Shown: positions 38,079-48,177, counted from the first letter of the stretch. The stretch is DNA of 64,000 nucleotides from Kiritimatiellia bacterium (GCA_030745755.1 JASLOA010000013.1:16688-80687), one strand, 5' to 3'. The notes: generated from the sequence alone by a model not told the origin. Made by a program: numbers and translations.

Positions 38079-38269
38079 TTTGTCACCTCGCGAACTGCTT
38101 TTCTGACATCTCGTTCTTGATACCGTTTCGCGTCATGCGAAGGGTTGCCGCTGAGAGTTATCTTTGAGCCTCGGTCGTGCGTGAAGTTCCGGTGACTACC
38201 CTTGCCGCCACGATTCACAAATCCTGCTTCTGTCAGGTCACGAATCAGCTCCTTAATCCTCTTTGGCAT
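38075..38269 (-). CDS. hicA: HicA-like toxin
   Basis: IRDLTEAGFVNRGGKGSHRNFTH. Confidence 0.85.
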   Translation of the reverse strand: MPKRIKELIRDLTEAGFVNRGGKGSHRNFTHDRGSKITLSGNPSHDAKRYQERDVRKAVREVTK

Positions 38270-38429
38270 AAAGGTATGGTACTACTATAGTATCACGGCA
38301 GTCAATCCTCGACTGTTGATAATCTCTTCTCGCCCGACGTCCGACTCTCCGTTCGGAGCGGTGCTTGATCTGGTGCGGGGCGTGCGGTATTCTCCCCGGA
38401 GCTGTTTTCTTCAGGAGATGGGACGGGGT

Positions 38430-39392
38430 ATGAGGATTCTTTCGGGTATACAGCCTTCGGGCAAGCTGCACATTGGCAACTACTTTGGCATGATGCGACC
38501 GGCGATCGAGTTACAGGAGCGTGGCGATGCCTATCTGTTCATCGCAAACTACCATGCGCTGACGACCGTGGCCGATGCCGATGCACTGCGGGCATCGACC
38601 TGGGATGTCGCGCTCGACTTCCTTGCCTGCGGGCTCGATCCGGAGCGTACGGTCTTCTTTCGTCAGAGCGATGTACCGGAGGTCACCGAGCTGGCCTGGT
38701 TGCTTTCGATCGTGACCCCCATGGGGCTCCTGGAGCGCTGCCACAGTTACAAGGATAAGACGGCCAAGGGTATCACCCCATCGCACGGCCTCTTCGCCTA
38801 TCCGGTGCTCATGGCGGCGGATATCCTGGCCGTGCAATCGGATATCGTGCCGGTGGGGCGCGACCAGAAGCAGCATGTGGAGGTGACTCGCGACCTCGCC
38901 ATCAAGTTCAACAACCAGTATGCGCCTGTCTTCAAGGTCCCCGAACCGTCGATCCAGGACCATGTCGCCGTGGTGCCGGGCGTGGATGGCCAGAAGATGT
39001 CGAAGTCCTATAACAACCACATTGAGCTGTTCGGCGGCAAGAAAGCCACGAAATCCAAGGTCATGCGAATTGTGACCGACAGCACACCGCTCGAAGAACC
39101 GAAGGACCCCGACACGTGTAACGTCTTCGCGCTCTACAAACTCTTCGCCGACGCCGATGAGCAGCAGGCTATGGCGGACCGCTATCGGGCGGGCAACTTT
39201 GGCTATGGCGATGCCAAGAAGGCGCTCTTCGAGAAGCTGTGGGAGACGTTCGAGCCGTTCCGCGCCAAGCGCGAAGAACTGGCGGCCAATCCGGACTTTG
39301 TGGAGTCCGTCCTGAAAAGCGGCGCCGCGAAGGCGCGGGTGGAAGCCCGCCGCACGCTTGACCAGGCACGCCAGGCGGTGGGGCTCGCATGA
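38430..39392 (+). CDS. trpS: tryptophanyl-tRNA synthetase
   Basis: MRILSGIQPSGKLHIGNYFGMM; KMSKS (QKMSKSYNN). Confidence 0.96.
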   Translation: MRILSGIQPSGKLHIGNYFGMMRPAIELQERGDAYLFIANYHALTTVADADALRASTWDVALDFLACGLDPERTVFFRQSDVPEVTELAWLLSIVTPMGLLERCHSYKDKTAKGITPSHGLFAYPVLMAADILAVQSDIVPVGRDQKQHVEVTRDLAIKFNNQYAPVFKVPEPSIQDHVAVVPGVDGQKMSKSYNNHIELFGGKKATKSKVMRIVTDSTPLEEPKDPDTCNVFALYKLFADADEQQAMADRYRAGNFGYGDAKKALFEKLWETFEPFRAKREELAANPDFVESVLKSGAAKARVEARRTLDQARQAVGLA

Positions 39393-40195
39393 CGCTGGCC
39401 CTCCAGGAAGACTACAAGGTCGATCTCGAGGTGTTCGAGGGACCCCTCGACCTCTTGCTCTACCTGATCCGCAAGGATGAGGTCGACATTTACGATATTC
39501 CCATCGAGCGCGTCACGACGCAGTACATGGAGTATCTTGACCTGATGCGCATGCTCGACCTGAACATCGCGGGCGAGTTCATCGTCATGGCCGCCACGCT
39601 AATGATGATCAAAAGCCGCATGCTGCTCCCGGTTGAGGAACGCCACGATCTGCCCGAAGAGGATGAAGAGGCCGACCCGCGCTGGGAACTGGTGCGCCAG
39701 TTGGTTGAATACAAGAAGTTCAAAGATGCGGCCACACTCCTCAAAGACTGGGAGGTCTCGCAGGAGAATGCGTTCCTGCATAGTGGAAGCGGCGTGGTGA
39801 TTGAGCCCGACGAGCCGGGCCTGGCGATCAAGGATGTCAACATTTTCGATCTCATCAGTGCCTTCAACGAGGTGCTGAAACGTGCCGCCGTGGAAGACCT
39901 GGGCGAGATATTCGCCGAGAAGTTCACCGTGGCCGAGAAGATCGAAGCGATCCTCCACCGCGTGCGCGGCGGCGAATCGATCATGTTCTTTGAGTTGTTC
40001 TCGTCGATGAGTTCACGCCAGGAAATTGTGTGTACCTTCCTGGCACTCCTGGAGTTGATTAAGATCCGGCAGATCGACGTGCTGCAGAAAGAACGCTTTG
40101 GCGATATGGTGATCGAAGCCGCCGAGGAGGCTGAGGAAGCCGAGGAAGAGCCCGACATGTTTGCGGGTTTGGAACAGGAAGACAGCGATGAGTGA
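39389..40195 (+). CDS. scpA: segregation and condensation protein A
   Basis: YKVDLEVFEGPLDLLLYLIRKDEVDIYDIPIERVTTQYMEYL. Confidence 0.95.
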   Translation: MTLALQEDYKVDLEVFEGPLDLLLYLIRKDEVDIYDIPIERVTTQYMEYLDLMRMLDLNIAGEFIVMAATLMMIKSRMLLPVEERHDLPEEDEEADPRWELVRQLVEYKKFKDAATLLKDWEVSQENAFLHSGSGVVIEPDEPGLAIKDVNIFDLISAFNEVLKRAAVEDLGEIFAEKFTVAEKIEAILHRVRGGESIMFFELFSSMSSRQEIVCTFLALLELIKIRQIDVLQKERFGDMVIEAAEEAEEAEEEPDMFAGLEQEDSDE

Positions 40196-41000
40196 GAAGA
40201 AGACAGACGTAGACGCAGCAGACATCGTGGATCTGAAACAGATTCTTGGCGCCATGATCTTTGGCGCCAACCGGTCTCTGTCCATCAAGGAGATGAAGAA
40301 GACACTGCGGGCCGTGGGCGAGGAGTCCGGCGGCCCGGCCAAGGTGTACGCCACGATCCGCGAGAGTGAGATTGCCCAGACACTCGAGAAGCTGATCATC
40401 GAGATGGACCAGCTGCAAGGCGGCATGCATATCGCCGAGGTGGCCGGTGGCTTCCGGTTCCAGAGCGATCCGCAGTGCGGTATCTGGCTGCGCAACCTCC
40501 TCGATAAAGGCAAGCCAAGTCGTCTCTCCCAGCCCGGCCTGGAGACCCTGGCCGTGATTGCCTATCGGCAACCCATCACGCGCGCACAGATTGAGGCCAT
40601 CCGTGGGGTCAGCGTCGATCATGTCGTGCGCAAGCTTCTGGAGATGCAACTCATCCGTATATCCGGTCGCTCCGAGCTGCCCGGTCGTCCCTTTATGTAT
40701 GCCACGACGCACTACTTCCTGGAGCATTTCGGACTGCGCGATCTCAGCCAGCTCGAAGAGGTCAACCCGATGCTGAAGCGGCGCGACGCCGCGGTATCGG
40801 TTGAAACCGCTCAGAAGGAGGCGACGCAGCCTGAAATGGACATGTCCGCGACCGCCGACGACTCAACGGAAGCGGAGTCGGAAGCGGAGTCGGAAGAAGA
40901 CGCGACGGCCGATGATACGGCCGACAACCCTCCAACTCCTCCTGCCGAAGCACCCGGCGACGATAGTGAAGATGAAGAGAAGCAGGCGGATACCCCGTGA
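40188..41000 (+). CDS. scpB: segregation and condensation protein B
   Basis: LGAMIFGANRSLS, GLETLAVIAYRQPITRAQIEAIRGVSVDHVVRKLL. Confidence 0.94.
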   Translation: MSEKKTDVDAADIVDLKQILGAMIFGANRSLSIKEMKKTLRAVGEESGGPAKVYATIRESEIAQTLEKLIIEMDQLQGGMHIAEVAGGFRFQSDPQCGIWLRNLLDKGKPSRLSQPGLETLAVIAYRQPITRAQIEAIRGVSVDHVVRKLLEMQLIRISGRSELPGRPFMYATTHYFLEHFGLRDLSQLEEVNPMLKRRDAAVSVETAQKEATQPEMDMSATADDSTEAESEAESEEDATADDTADNPPTPPAEAPGDDSEDEEKQADTP

Positions 41001-42109
41001 AGTCCTTTGCAGAGCTAGCCAATCCCTGGGTCCAAGACCTCGTGGTTTACGAACCCGGTCGCCCCATTGAAGAAGTGGCCCGGGAGCTCGGGTTCACTAA
41101 CCCCGGCGATATCATCAAGCTGGCATCCAACGAGAATGCCCTGGGCCCGTCTCCCCTGGCCGTGCAAGCGATGCGGGGTGCGGCCGAGACCATGCATCTC
41201 TATCCCGATGGCGGCACCTTCACCTTGCGTCAGGCGTTGGCCGCCCATCTTGATGTTGATCCTGCGCAGATACTTCCGGGCACCGGGAGTAACGAGCTGA
41301 TTGAGCTGTTGGGGCACGCGTTTCTCGGTGAGGGAACCAACATCGTCATGTCCCGGCAGGCCTTCGTGGTCTATCGGCTCGTGGCGAATGCTGCACGCGC
41401 GGCGACCATTGCCGTGCCGATGACCGACTTCAGACATGATCTTATGGCCATGCTCGATGCGATCACGCCTGAGACGAAGATCGTGTTCATCGCCAATCCG
41501 AACAACCCCACCGGCACGATGGTGTCGCAGGCTGAGATCGACCGCTTTATGGATGCGGTGCCGAACGATGTGATCGTCTGCTTCGACGAAGCCTATGTGG
41601 AGCTGCTGGATCCTGGGCAGCAACCCGATGTGCTCCAGTACGTGCGGGCTGGCCGCAATGTGGTGGTGCTACGTACGTTCTCGAAAGCCTATGGCCTGGC
41701 CGGGTTGCGTATGGGCTATGCCGTGGCTCCAGAGCCCTGCAGTGCGCTTCTGAACAGCGTGCGCCAACCGTTCAATGTAAACGCCATGGCCCAGGTCGCG
41801 GCCCGGGCGGCGCTGGCTGACGAGGACCATATCGAGCGAACGCGGCGATTGGTCAGCGATGGCATCGCCCAGTTTGAAGCCGGTTTTAAGGCCCTGGGAC
41901 TTGCCTGGGTGCCGACGGTTGTGAATTTTGTGCTTGTCGAGGTGGGTGCGGGACGTGAGACCTTTGTGGCGCTTCAGAAGGAAGGTGTCATTACGCGGCC
42001 CATGGATGGCTACGGATTGCCTGGCCATATCCGCATTACCATCGGTACCCGCGAGGAGAATGAGAAGTGTCTTCTCGCACTGGCGCGCGTGATGGAGGAC
42101 TCCAAGTGA
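40997..42109 (+). CDS. hisC: histidinol-phosphate aminotransferase
   Basis: IIKLASNENALGPSPLAVQAM; FSKAYGLAGLRMGYAV. Confidence 0.94.
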   Translation: MKSFAELANPWVQDLVVYEPGRPIEEVARELGFTNPGDIIKLASNENALGPSPLAVQAMRGAAETMHLYPDGGTFTLRQALAAHLDVDPAQILPGTGSNELIELLGHAFLGEGTNIVMSRQAFVVYRLVANAARAATIAVPMTDFRHDLMAMLDAITPETKIVFIANPNNPTGTMVSQAEIDRFMDAVPNDVIVCFDEAYVELLDPGQQPDVLQYVRAGRNVVVLRTFSKAYGLAGLRMGYAVAPEPCSALLNSVRQPFNVNAMAQVAARAALADEDHIERTRRLVSDGIAQFEAGFKALGLAWVPTVVNFVLVEVGAGRETFVALQKEGVITRPMDGYGLPGHIRITIGTREENEKCLLALARVMEDSK

Positions 42110-42960
42110 AACAGGTGGGAATCATAGGGCTTGGCCTGATGGGCGGGTCACTGGGGCTGGCGCTGAAACGCCGGGCGCCGGACCTCACCGTTGTGGCCTA
42201 TGCGCGACGCACGGAAACGCGTGAGGCGGCGCTGTCGTTGGCGGCGGCCGATGTTGTGGTCGACAGCCCCGAGGAGGCTGCCCGTGGTTCCGATCTCGTT
42301 GTGCTCTGCGTACCCGTTCTCAAACTCGTCGAGATGGCAAAGGCGTGTCTCCCCGGACTGGGGCAGGGAGCCGTCGTGACAGATGTGGGGAGCACCAAGC
42401 ATGACGTCATCGCCGCTATCGCGCCCGTACTGGAGGGCTCCGGTGCTGAGTTCATTGGCTCGCACCCCATTGCAGGATCTGAGGAAACCGGCATTGAGGC
42501 TGCCCGTGAGGATCTCTACACGGACGCCACCGTTGTGGTGACGCCGCTGACGGAGAATAGCCCCGATGCCGTTTCCCGCACGGTGACATTCTGGGAGATC
42601 CTCGGCAGCCGCGTGCAGGTGTTGTCGCCGCAGGACCATGACGCGATTGTGGCACGTACCAGCCACCTGCCGCACCTCGTGGCGGCGGCCCTGGCAGGCA
42701 CCGTCTGTCGCAATCCCGAGGACATAGCTCCCCTGTGCGGATCCGGCTTCCGTGACACCACGCGGATTGCCTCCGGTTCAGCCGAGATATGGCATGACAT
42801 CGTGCGCACGAACTGCGTGGCGATCCGGACTGAACTGGATGCGTTCACCACCTCGATTGAACAATTGCGCAAGTTGATCGATAACGAAGACTACGAAGGC
42901 GTACGCCAGTTCCTTGATGAGTGCCGGGCGCGCCGAATGAAGGCTTTCAGTAGCGAGTAA
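42106..42960 (+). CDS. tyrA: prephenate dehydrogenase
   Basis: VGIIGLGLMGGSLGLALKRR; GSHPIAGSEETG; GTG start overlapping the hisC stop. Confidence 0.92.
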   Translation: MKQVGIIGLGLMGGSLGLALKRRAPDLTVVAYARRTETREAALSLAAADVVVDSPEEAARGSDLVVLCVPVLKLVEMAKACLPGLGQGAVVTDVGSTKHDVIAAIAPVLEGSGAEFIGSHPIAGSEETGIEAAREDLYTDATVVVTPLTENSPDAVSRTVTFWEILGSRVQVLSPQDHDAIVARTSHLPHLVAAALAGTVCRNPEDIAPLCGSGFRDTTRIASGSAEIWHDIVRTNCVAIRTELDAFTTSIEQLRKLIDNEDYEGVRQFLDECRARRMKAFSSE

Positions 42961-42967
42961 CTGTCCT

Positions 42968-44953
42968 ATGGTAACTACCAACTCCAGAACCGTCGCGCCC
43001 TGCTCTCGTATCGTGGGCGAGCTGACTGTGCCCGGCGACAAGAGCGTGTCGCACCGTGCCGCCATGTTGGCGGCGCTGGCCACTGGTGAATCCACACTGA
43101 CAGGCTTCCTGGCCAGTGAGGATTGCCTCAACACGCTGTCCGCCGTTGAGGCCCTGGGTGCCACAGTGAAGCGTAAAGGCACCGATGTCACCATCAGCGG
43201 TACGGGCGGGGTGTTCAGTCGGCCTAACGCTGCGCTGGACCTGGGCAATTCCGGAACCGGCATGCGTTTGCTGGTCGGACTCCTGGCCGGTCAGCCTTTC
43301 GAGACGGAGCTGACGGGCGATGCCTCCCTCTGTTCCCGTCCCATGCGTCGAATCCAGGAGCCACTTGAAGCCATGGGTGCGTGTGTCGAGCTCAGCGGCG
43401 AAACCGGCACGGCGCCGATGCGGGTCGGGTCTGCTCCGCTACACGCCATTTCCTATCCGCTTCCCGTTGCCTCGGCACAGGTGAAATCCTGCGTCCTGCT
43501 GGCGGGGCTCTACGCCGAGGGCACCACGACCGTCATTGAGCCGCGTCCCACGCGTGATCACACAGAGCAACTGCTGCGCGCCATGGGTGTGCCGGTCACG
43601 GTGGACGGGCTGAGCGTCTCGCTCGACGGTTTCGGTGCAGCCGGTCCACGGCTCACAGCGGGCAGCATCGATGTGCCGGGGGATTTCTCATCCGCCGCTT
43701 TCTGGATTGTCGCGGCGGCGTGCCGGCCCGGATCGCGGGTTACGATTCGCAATGTCGGGCTGAATCCGCGGCGCACGGCTCTTCTGGATGTCTTGAAGCG
43801 CATGGGGGCGGGCCTGAGCATCACGCAGACGACGGATGCCGCTGCAGGCGAACCCATGGGGGATGTCACCGTGGACGGCTCACCGCTGCACGGCACAACG
43901 GTTGAGGGGAATGAGATTCCGAACCTGATCGACGAACTACCGCTCGTAGCCGTGGCCGGCGCCATGGCGGACGGGGTCACGATCATTCGCGGTGCCGAAG
44001 AGTTGCGCGTTAAGGAGAGCGACCGGATCGCCACGACTGTTGCCATGTTGCAGGCTGTTGGCGTGCAGGTTGAGGAAGCCCCCGATGGCATGACGGTGAC
44101 GGGAGGCCCGGTGACGGGCAACGTTGCGATCGATAGCCATGGCGACCACCGCATTGCGATGTGCGCTGCCATCCTTGGTTTGGTCGGCGAGGCCCCTGTT
44201 GAGGTCGTGAATACGGACTGCATTGCCACATCCTATCCGTCATTCTGGGATGATCTGGAGCGTGTCAGTTCTGGGGAGGAAGACAACGTGAATGTTGTGA
44301 TTGCTATTGATGGTCCCGCGGCATCAGGAAAATCTACGGTCGCCAGGAAGGTCGCCGCGGCTCTGGATGATGCCCTCTACGTGGATTCAGGCGCTATCTA
44401 TCGGGGTATTGCCTGGGCGGCATTGGAGCGCGGTGTGGACGTGCACGACGCCGATGCCGTTGCACGGATGCTCGCCGACCTGGATGTCGGCTTCTTCTCG
44501 CGTGATGGGGCGGTGGGGTTCGGCATCGACGGAGTTGAGCCGGGCATGGCGATTCGGACCCGGGCCGTTAACGATTCGGTCAGTCCTGTTGCCGTGATTC
44601 CTGCCGTGCGCGTGCAAGTGGTCAAGTGGCTGAAGGGCATGGCAGCGCTTGGGACCTTGGTTATGGAGGGGCGCGATATCGGCACCGCGGTCTTCCCTGG
44701 TACACCCCACAAGTTCTACCTCGATGCATCAGCCGAGGAGCGGACCCGCCGCCGTCATCGGGAAATGGCGACGGAAGATGCCGTGGACGAGGATGAAGTC
44801 GGCAAGTCCTTGCGTCGTCGCGACAAGATCGACAGCAGTCGCAAGATGGACCCCCTCCAGGTGGCGCCCGGGGCCACGCGTATTGACTCAACGGCCATGG
44901 CTATTGACGAGGTCGTTGAATCGATCGTTGCCGCCGTAAAGGGGATGCCATAG
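42968..44953 (+). CDS. fusion of EPSP synthase (AroA) and cytidylate kinase (Cmk)
   Basis: AroA: VPGDKSVSHRAAMLAALATGES, NSGTGMRLL, HGDHRIAMC; Cmk: VIAIDGPAASGKSTVARKVA, MEGRDIGTAVFPGTPHKFYLDA; one continuous frame. Confidence 0.95.
   Translation: MVTTNSRTVAPCSRIVGELTVPGDKSVSHRAAMLAALATGESTLTGFLASEDCLNTLSAVEALGATVKRKGTDVTISGTGGVFSRPNAALDLGNSGTGMRLLVGLLAGQPFETELTGDASLCSRPMRRIQEPLEAMGACVELSGETGTAPMRVGSAPLHAISYPLPVASAQVKSCVLLAGLYAEGTTTVIEPRPTRDHTEQLLRAMGVPVTVDGLSVSLDGFGAAGPRLTAGSIDVPGDFSSAAFWIVAAACRPGSRVTIRNVGLNPRRTALLDVLKRMGAGLSITQTTDAAAGEPMGDVTVDGSPLHGTTVEGNEIPNLIDELPLVAVAGAMADGVTIIRGAEELRVKESDRIATTVAMLQAVGVQVEEAPDGMTVTGGPVTGNVAIDSHGDHRIAMCAAILGLVGEAPVEVVNTDCIATSYPSFWDDLERVSSGEEDNVNVVIAIDGPAASGKSTVARKVAAALDDALYVDSGAIYRGIAWAALERGVDVHDADAVARMLADLDVGFFSRDGAVGFGIDGVEPGMAIRTRAVNDSVSPVAVIPAVRVQVVKWLKGMAALGTLVMEGRDIGTAVFPGTPHKFYLDASAEERTRRRHREMATEDAVDEDEVGKSLRRRDKIDSSRKMDPLQVAPGATRIDSTAMAIDEVVESIVAAVKGMP
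44273..44290 (+). promoter_or_regulatory. internal Shine-Dalgarno and GTG start candidate for free Cmk
   Basis: GGGGAGGAAG followed by in-frame GTG at 44288. Confidence 0.5.
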
Positions 44954-45164
44954 TCGTGGCTCAAGACCGTCGAACCATGCGAGAGATGCCTTGACTCCGC
45001 GCGGAATGACAACAGACCTCAGAAAGCTGTCATCCCGAGCGTAGCCGAGGGATCTCCTATCAACTGCGTCGGTCAGAAACGGACAACCCACACCCGATTT
45101 CCCTTGAACAACTCACCCCCCTGCGGTTAGTTTGTTTTTTTGTATCAAGCAGGGAAGCTGTCCA

Positions 45165-45386
45165 ATGCCGAAAAGTGATGCCATAGAAGCCGAAGGTGTA
45201 GTGGTTAAGGTTTTACCTGCTACGATGTATACTGTGCGGCTTGAAAATGGGCACGAGCTGCTCGCTCACATTTCAGGAAAGATGCGCAAGCATTTCATCC
45301 GCATCACGGCCGGCGACCGCGTCACAGTTCAGATCTCTCCCTATGATCTGAGCAAAGGCCGCATCACCTATCGCTACCGCGACTAA
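45165..45386 (+). CDS. infA: translation initiation factor IF-1
   Basis: [66 protein letters not shown]. Confidence 0.97.
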   Translation: MPKSDAIEAEGVVVKVLPATMYTVRLENGHELLAHISGKMRKHFIRITAGDRVTVQISPYDLSKGRITYRYRD

Positions 45387-45409
45387 GTATCCGGATGCCG
45401 CAGGCATCC

Positions 45410-45495
45410 TTTGGAGTGCGCTGGGTTGACAGCGCTTTTTTTGTGGCCTGGTACCGTCGCTGAAGAAAGCGGCGTCAAGCCGCCGCACTCCAAAC
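45410..45495. repeat. TTTGGAGTGCG ... CGCACTCCAAA nested inverted repeat
   Basis: 11-bp perfect outer arms around the terminator and an AGCGGCGTCAAGCCGC hairpin. Confidence 0.8.
45418..45442 (+). terminator. intrinsic terminator downstream of infA
   Basis: GCGCTG-GGTTGA-CAGCGC plus TTTTTTT. Confidence 0.85.
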
Positions 45496-45499
45496 TGGA

Positions 45500-46330
45500 T
45501 CACGTCAACCCATACAGCCGCAATGTCCTCCGGAAATCATGGGGCAGGGGGGCCTTGGCCCGAATCAACCCTCCGCTGACCGGATTCTTGATCTGCAAAC
45601 CGTAGGCGTGAAGCATCTGTCGACCCACCTTGGTCAGCTTCTCAGAGTGCTTTGAGCGCGAACCATACTGGCGGTCACCAATCACGGGATGCCCCAGCCC
45701 TGCCAGGTGCTTGCGGATCTGGTGCGTGCGCCCCGTTTCGATTCTGACCGACACATGACTGGCCTCACGCGTGCTGTCCAGCACGCGCACGTGTGAGACG
45801 GCGCTTTCATCTCCAATCGGCGTGCGTATGGTCTGTTCTTCTGGTTTCACCGTTCCTGCAACGAGGGCGCGATAGACCTTGTTTACGTCATGGCGCTTGA
45901 AGAGCTGCATTGCTTGCTCGAGTGCGTCCTCGTGGCGCGCCAGCAGAAGGCAACCGGTGGTGTCCTTGTCAAGACGATGCACGCAGCAGGGCCAATTGGA
46001 CTGTTCCTGTCGCTGCAAGCGCTCTTCGAGACTGCGCGGACCGTTGGAGAGCGTGGCGGCCGGCTTGTTGACGACAATGTAATCGTCGTCTTCGTATAGG
46101 GTCGAGATGCTGCTCTTGGTTGGACGCGAATCGTGCGGCACAATCTCGACGACGTCGCGTGCACGCAGCGGGTGACGCGCCATCCATATGCGCTTGCGGT
46201 TCACGAACACATGCCGGGCATTCAGGAGCCCCTTGGCAGCATTGCGCGAGATCCCCAGTCGCTGGGCAATGAAGTCCAGCAGCTTCACCCCCTTCTCCTC
46301 ATTCGACACCGTGTACCGTTCTGCATCCAT
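45500..46330 (-). CDS. RluA-family pseudouridine synthase
   Basis: S4-like N-term, CCVHRLDKDTTGCLLLAR, GRTHQIRKHLAGLGHPVIGD. Confidence 0.93.
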   Translation of the reverse strand: MDAERYTVSNEEKGVKLLDFIAQRLGISRNAAKGLLNARHVFVNRKRIWMARHPLRARDVVEIVPHDSRPTKSSISTLYEDDDYIVVNKPAATLSNGPRSLEERLQRQEQSNWPCCVHRLDKDTTGCLLLARHEDALEQAMQLFKRHDVNKVYRALVAGTVKPEEQTIRTPIGDESAVSHVRVLDSTREASHVSVRIETGRTHQIRKHLAGLGHPVIGDRQYGSRSKHSEKLTKVGRQMLHAYGLQIKNPVSGGLIRAKAPLPHDFRRTLRLYGLT

Positions 46331-46382
46331 GCGGAGAACGTAGCATGGCAGTTGGCGTCTAGCGAGTGGCGAGTGGGGTGCA

Positions 46383-46510
46383 GTTCTCTCGACCCCAACG
46401 GGGTCGCACATCATAGCCAAGGGTGAAACCCGTGGGGGATGGTGTTGTTCTCTCGACCCCAACGGGGTCGTACATCATAGCCAAGGGTGAAACCCTTGGG
46501 AATCTGTAGC
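46383..46510. repeat. two tandem copies (period 64) of GTTCTCTCGACCCCAACGGGGTCG...CATCATAGCCAAGGGTGAAACC
   Basis: near-identical units starting at 46383 and 46447. Confidence 0.85.
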
Positions 46511-46550
46511 GTTCCTTGACTCATTTGCACGATTACCCGAATGTGGATCC

Positions 46551-48125
46551 ATGGACTTCCCGAAAGCAGACCACGCCTTATTGCGCTACCTGGCAGGGGC
46601 GGGTGCTGCCCTGTTGGCAGCGATGGCCCTCTGGCTCCTGGTCCTAAGCTTCGCAGTCCACATCACACCGGACACATCCATCTACCTCTTGCATGCCCGA
46701 ACCTTCACAGAGACCCTGAACCGCTTTGCGCTCTCCCACGACTCAAAAGGCATCGTTCTGATGTTCCTACTCGCTCTGCCCGTCAAACTCCTGGGGCCCA
46801 CAATGGTGGCGGCGGCTTCTTCCCAGGCCTTGGCATACCTGGTCACAGCAGCAATCATCATCTGGCTTTGGCGCAAACACATGGCCGTGGCGATCTCATT
46901 GGCTGCGCTGTGGATGATGGCGGCCTTCTCTCCACTGATGTGGGGCGGGCGTGTAAGACCTGAGGACTTCGGTATGGTCTTCACCGCGCTGGCTGTATTC
47001 GGTGCCTTGCGTGACAGACGAGGCGGTGCGGTTCTCTGTGGTGCGATGGCGGCCGTGGGCTTCCTTACAAAGACGTCGCTTATCCTGTCGCCCCTGGCGA
47101 TTGGTCTGGCGGGCTGCCTTGTGGGGCCCCGGGGACGCGAGCGGCTGATCCGGCTGGTGCTGCTGGGGGCCGGCCTACTCGTCGTATCTACACTGGTATC
47201 GGGATGGATGGTGCTGCTGGATGATGCCGGTCAGTGGTTTCGACAGGCCCTGCAATGGCCCGCCGAGTACAAACATGCGGTCGGCAAGGCGGGGCTGTCG
47301 TGGGCGCGTATGACCAATCTGTTGGCATTGCTGCAGGCATCGCGCCTCCAGTGGCTATTCGTCGGCAGCGTCGCAGGACTGTTTTTTGCGTGGAAGCGCA
47401 AGGCGGGGCGTTGGGCAGTGGTCGTTGCCGTCTGGTTGCTTGCGGAGTGTGGGCGGGTGGTGATCGAGGGCGAGCCATGGCACTATGCCGTGGCAGGCAT
47501 GCTGCCCCCTATGGTGCTTGGGTGTGCTTTCTTTGGGTTGCGGCAGGATGGGCGGGTGAATGGCGTTGGGGTGGGGGTGCTGCTGGTTCTACTCAGTCCG
47601 GCCCTGGTCGCCACGCTACCCGACGCTGCCCTGGCTTCACGATTGCGCCTGGTAGAGCACGCGAAGACCCCGCTGGAGACGTTGGCTGAGTATATGCGAC
47701 CGCACTACCGGCCCGGCGAACAGATCATGATGGGCGGGGTGGATTACCAGCTGCTCCTGCACCTTGATGCCCCGCGCCCCTATCCGGTGCTTCCGCTGCA
47801 CCTGCACGCGGTATCAGAAGAGGAACGCGTCAGGGCTGAGGATCACTTCCGGAGCCGGCCTCCCGAATGGATTGTCGATAGCCGGCCCGGCACGAGTCCG
47901 GTTGCGTTCCAATCCATCGGTCACACGGATCAGCTGGCCTACGCTTATCTCCCCGTTGAGGAAGTGAGTGGGCAGAAGCCACGCGTCGGTATCAAGCTGG
48001 GATCGCGTTACCCCACCCGGCGTTCGGCGACGGACCTGCCACGCAGACTGCTGCGCGACCTTCCCTACCACCTGGTTGTGGACACAGGCCTCCACCAGGC
48101 GTGGCACCTGTCGGCTGAGCTGTGA
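46551..48125 (+). CDS. multi-TM membrane protein, possible glycosyltransferase (GT39/ArnT-like topology)
   Basis: about 8-10 TM segments, acidic residues after TM1 (HITPDTSIYLLHARTF). Confidence 0.5.
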   Translation: MDFPKADHALLRYLAGAGAALLAAMALWLLVLSFAVHITPDTSIYLLHARTFTETLNRFALSHDSKGIVLMFLLALPVKLLGPTMVAAASSQALAYLVTAAIIIWLWRKHMAVAISLAALWMMAAFSPLMWGGRVRPEDFGMVFTALAVFGALRDRRGGAVLCGAMAAVGFLTKTSLILSPLAIGLAGCLVGPRGRERLIRLVLLGAGLLVVSTLVSGWMVLLDDAGQWFRQALQWPAEYKHAVGKAGLSWARMTNLLALLQASRLQWLFVGSVAGLFFAWKRKAGRWAVVVAVWLLAECGRVVIEGEPWHYAVAGMLPPMVLGCAFFGLRQDGRVNGVGVGVLLVLLSPALVATLPDAALASRLRLVEHAKTPLETLAEYMRPHYRPGEQIMMGGVDYQLLLHLDAPRPYPVLPLHLHAVSEEERVRAEDHFRSRPPEWIVDSRPGTSPVAFQSIGHTDQLAYAYLPVEEVSGQKPRVGIKLGSRYPTRRSATDLPRRLLRDLPYHLVVDTGLHQAWHLSAEL

Positions 48126-48177
48126 GTCTGCGGCTTATACCAGTTACTACAACTTGTCGGCGCAAACGAGAGCGCTC

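Noticed and set aside
46383-46510. CRISPR-like array
   Set aside because: Only two 64-bp direct repeats without unique spacers; palindromic dispersed family, and no cas genes in the window.
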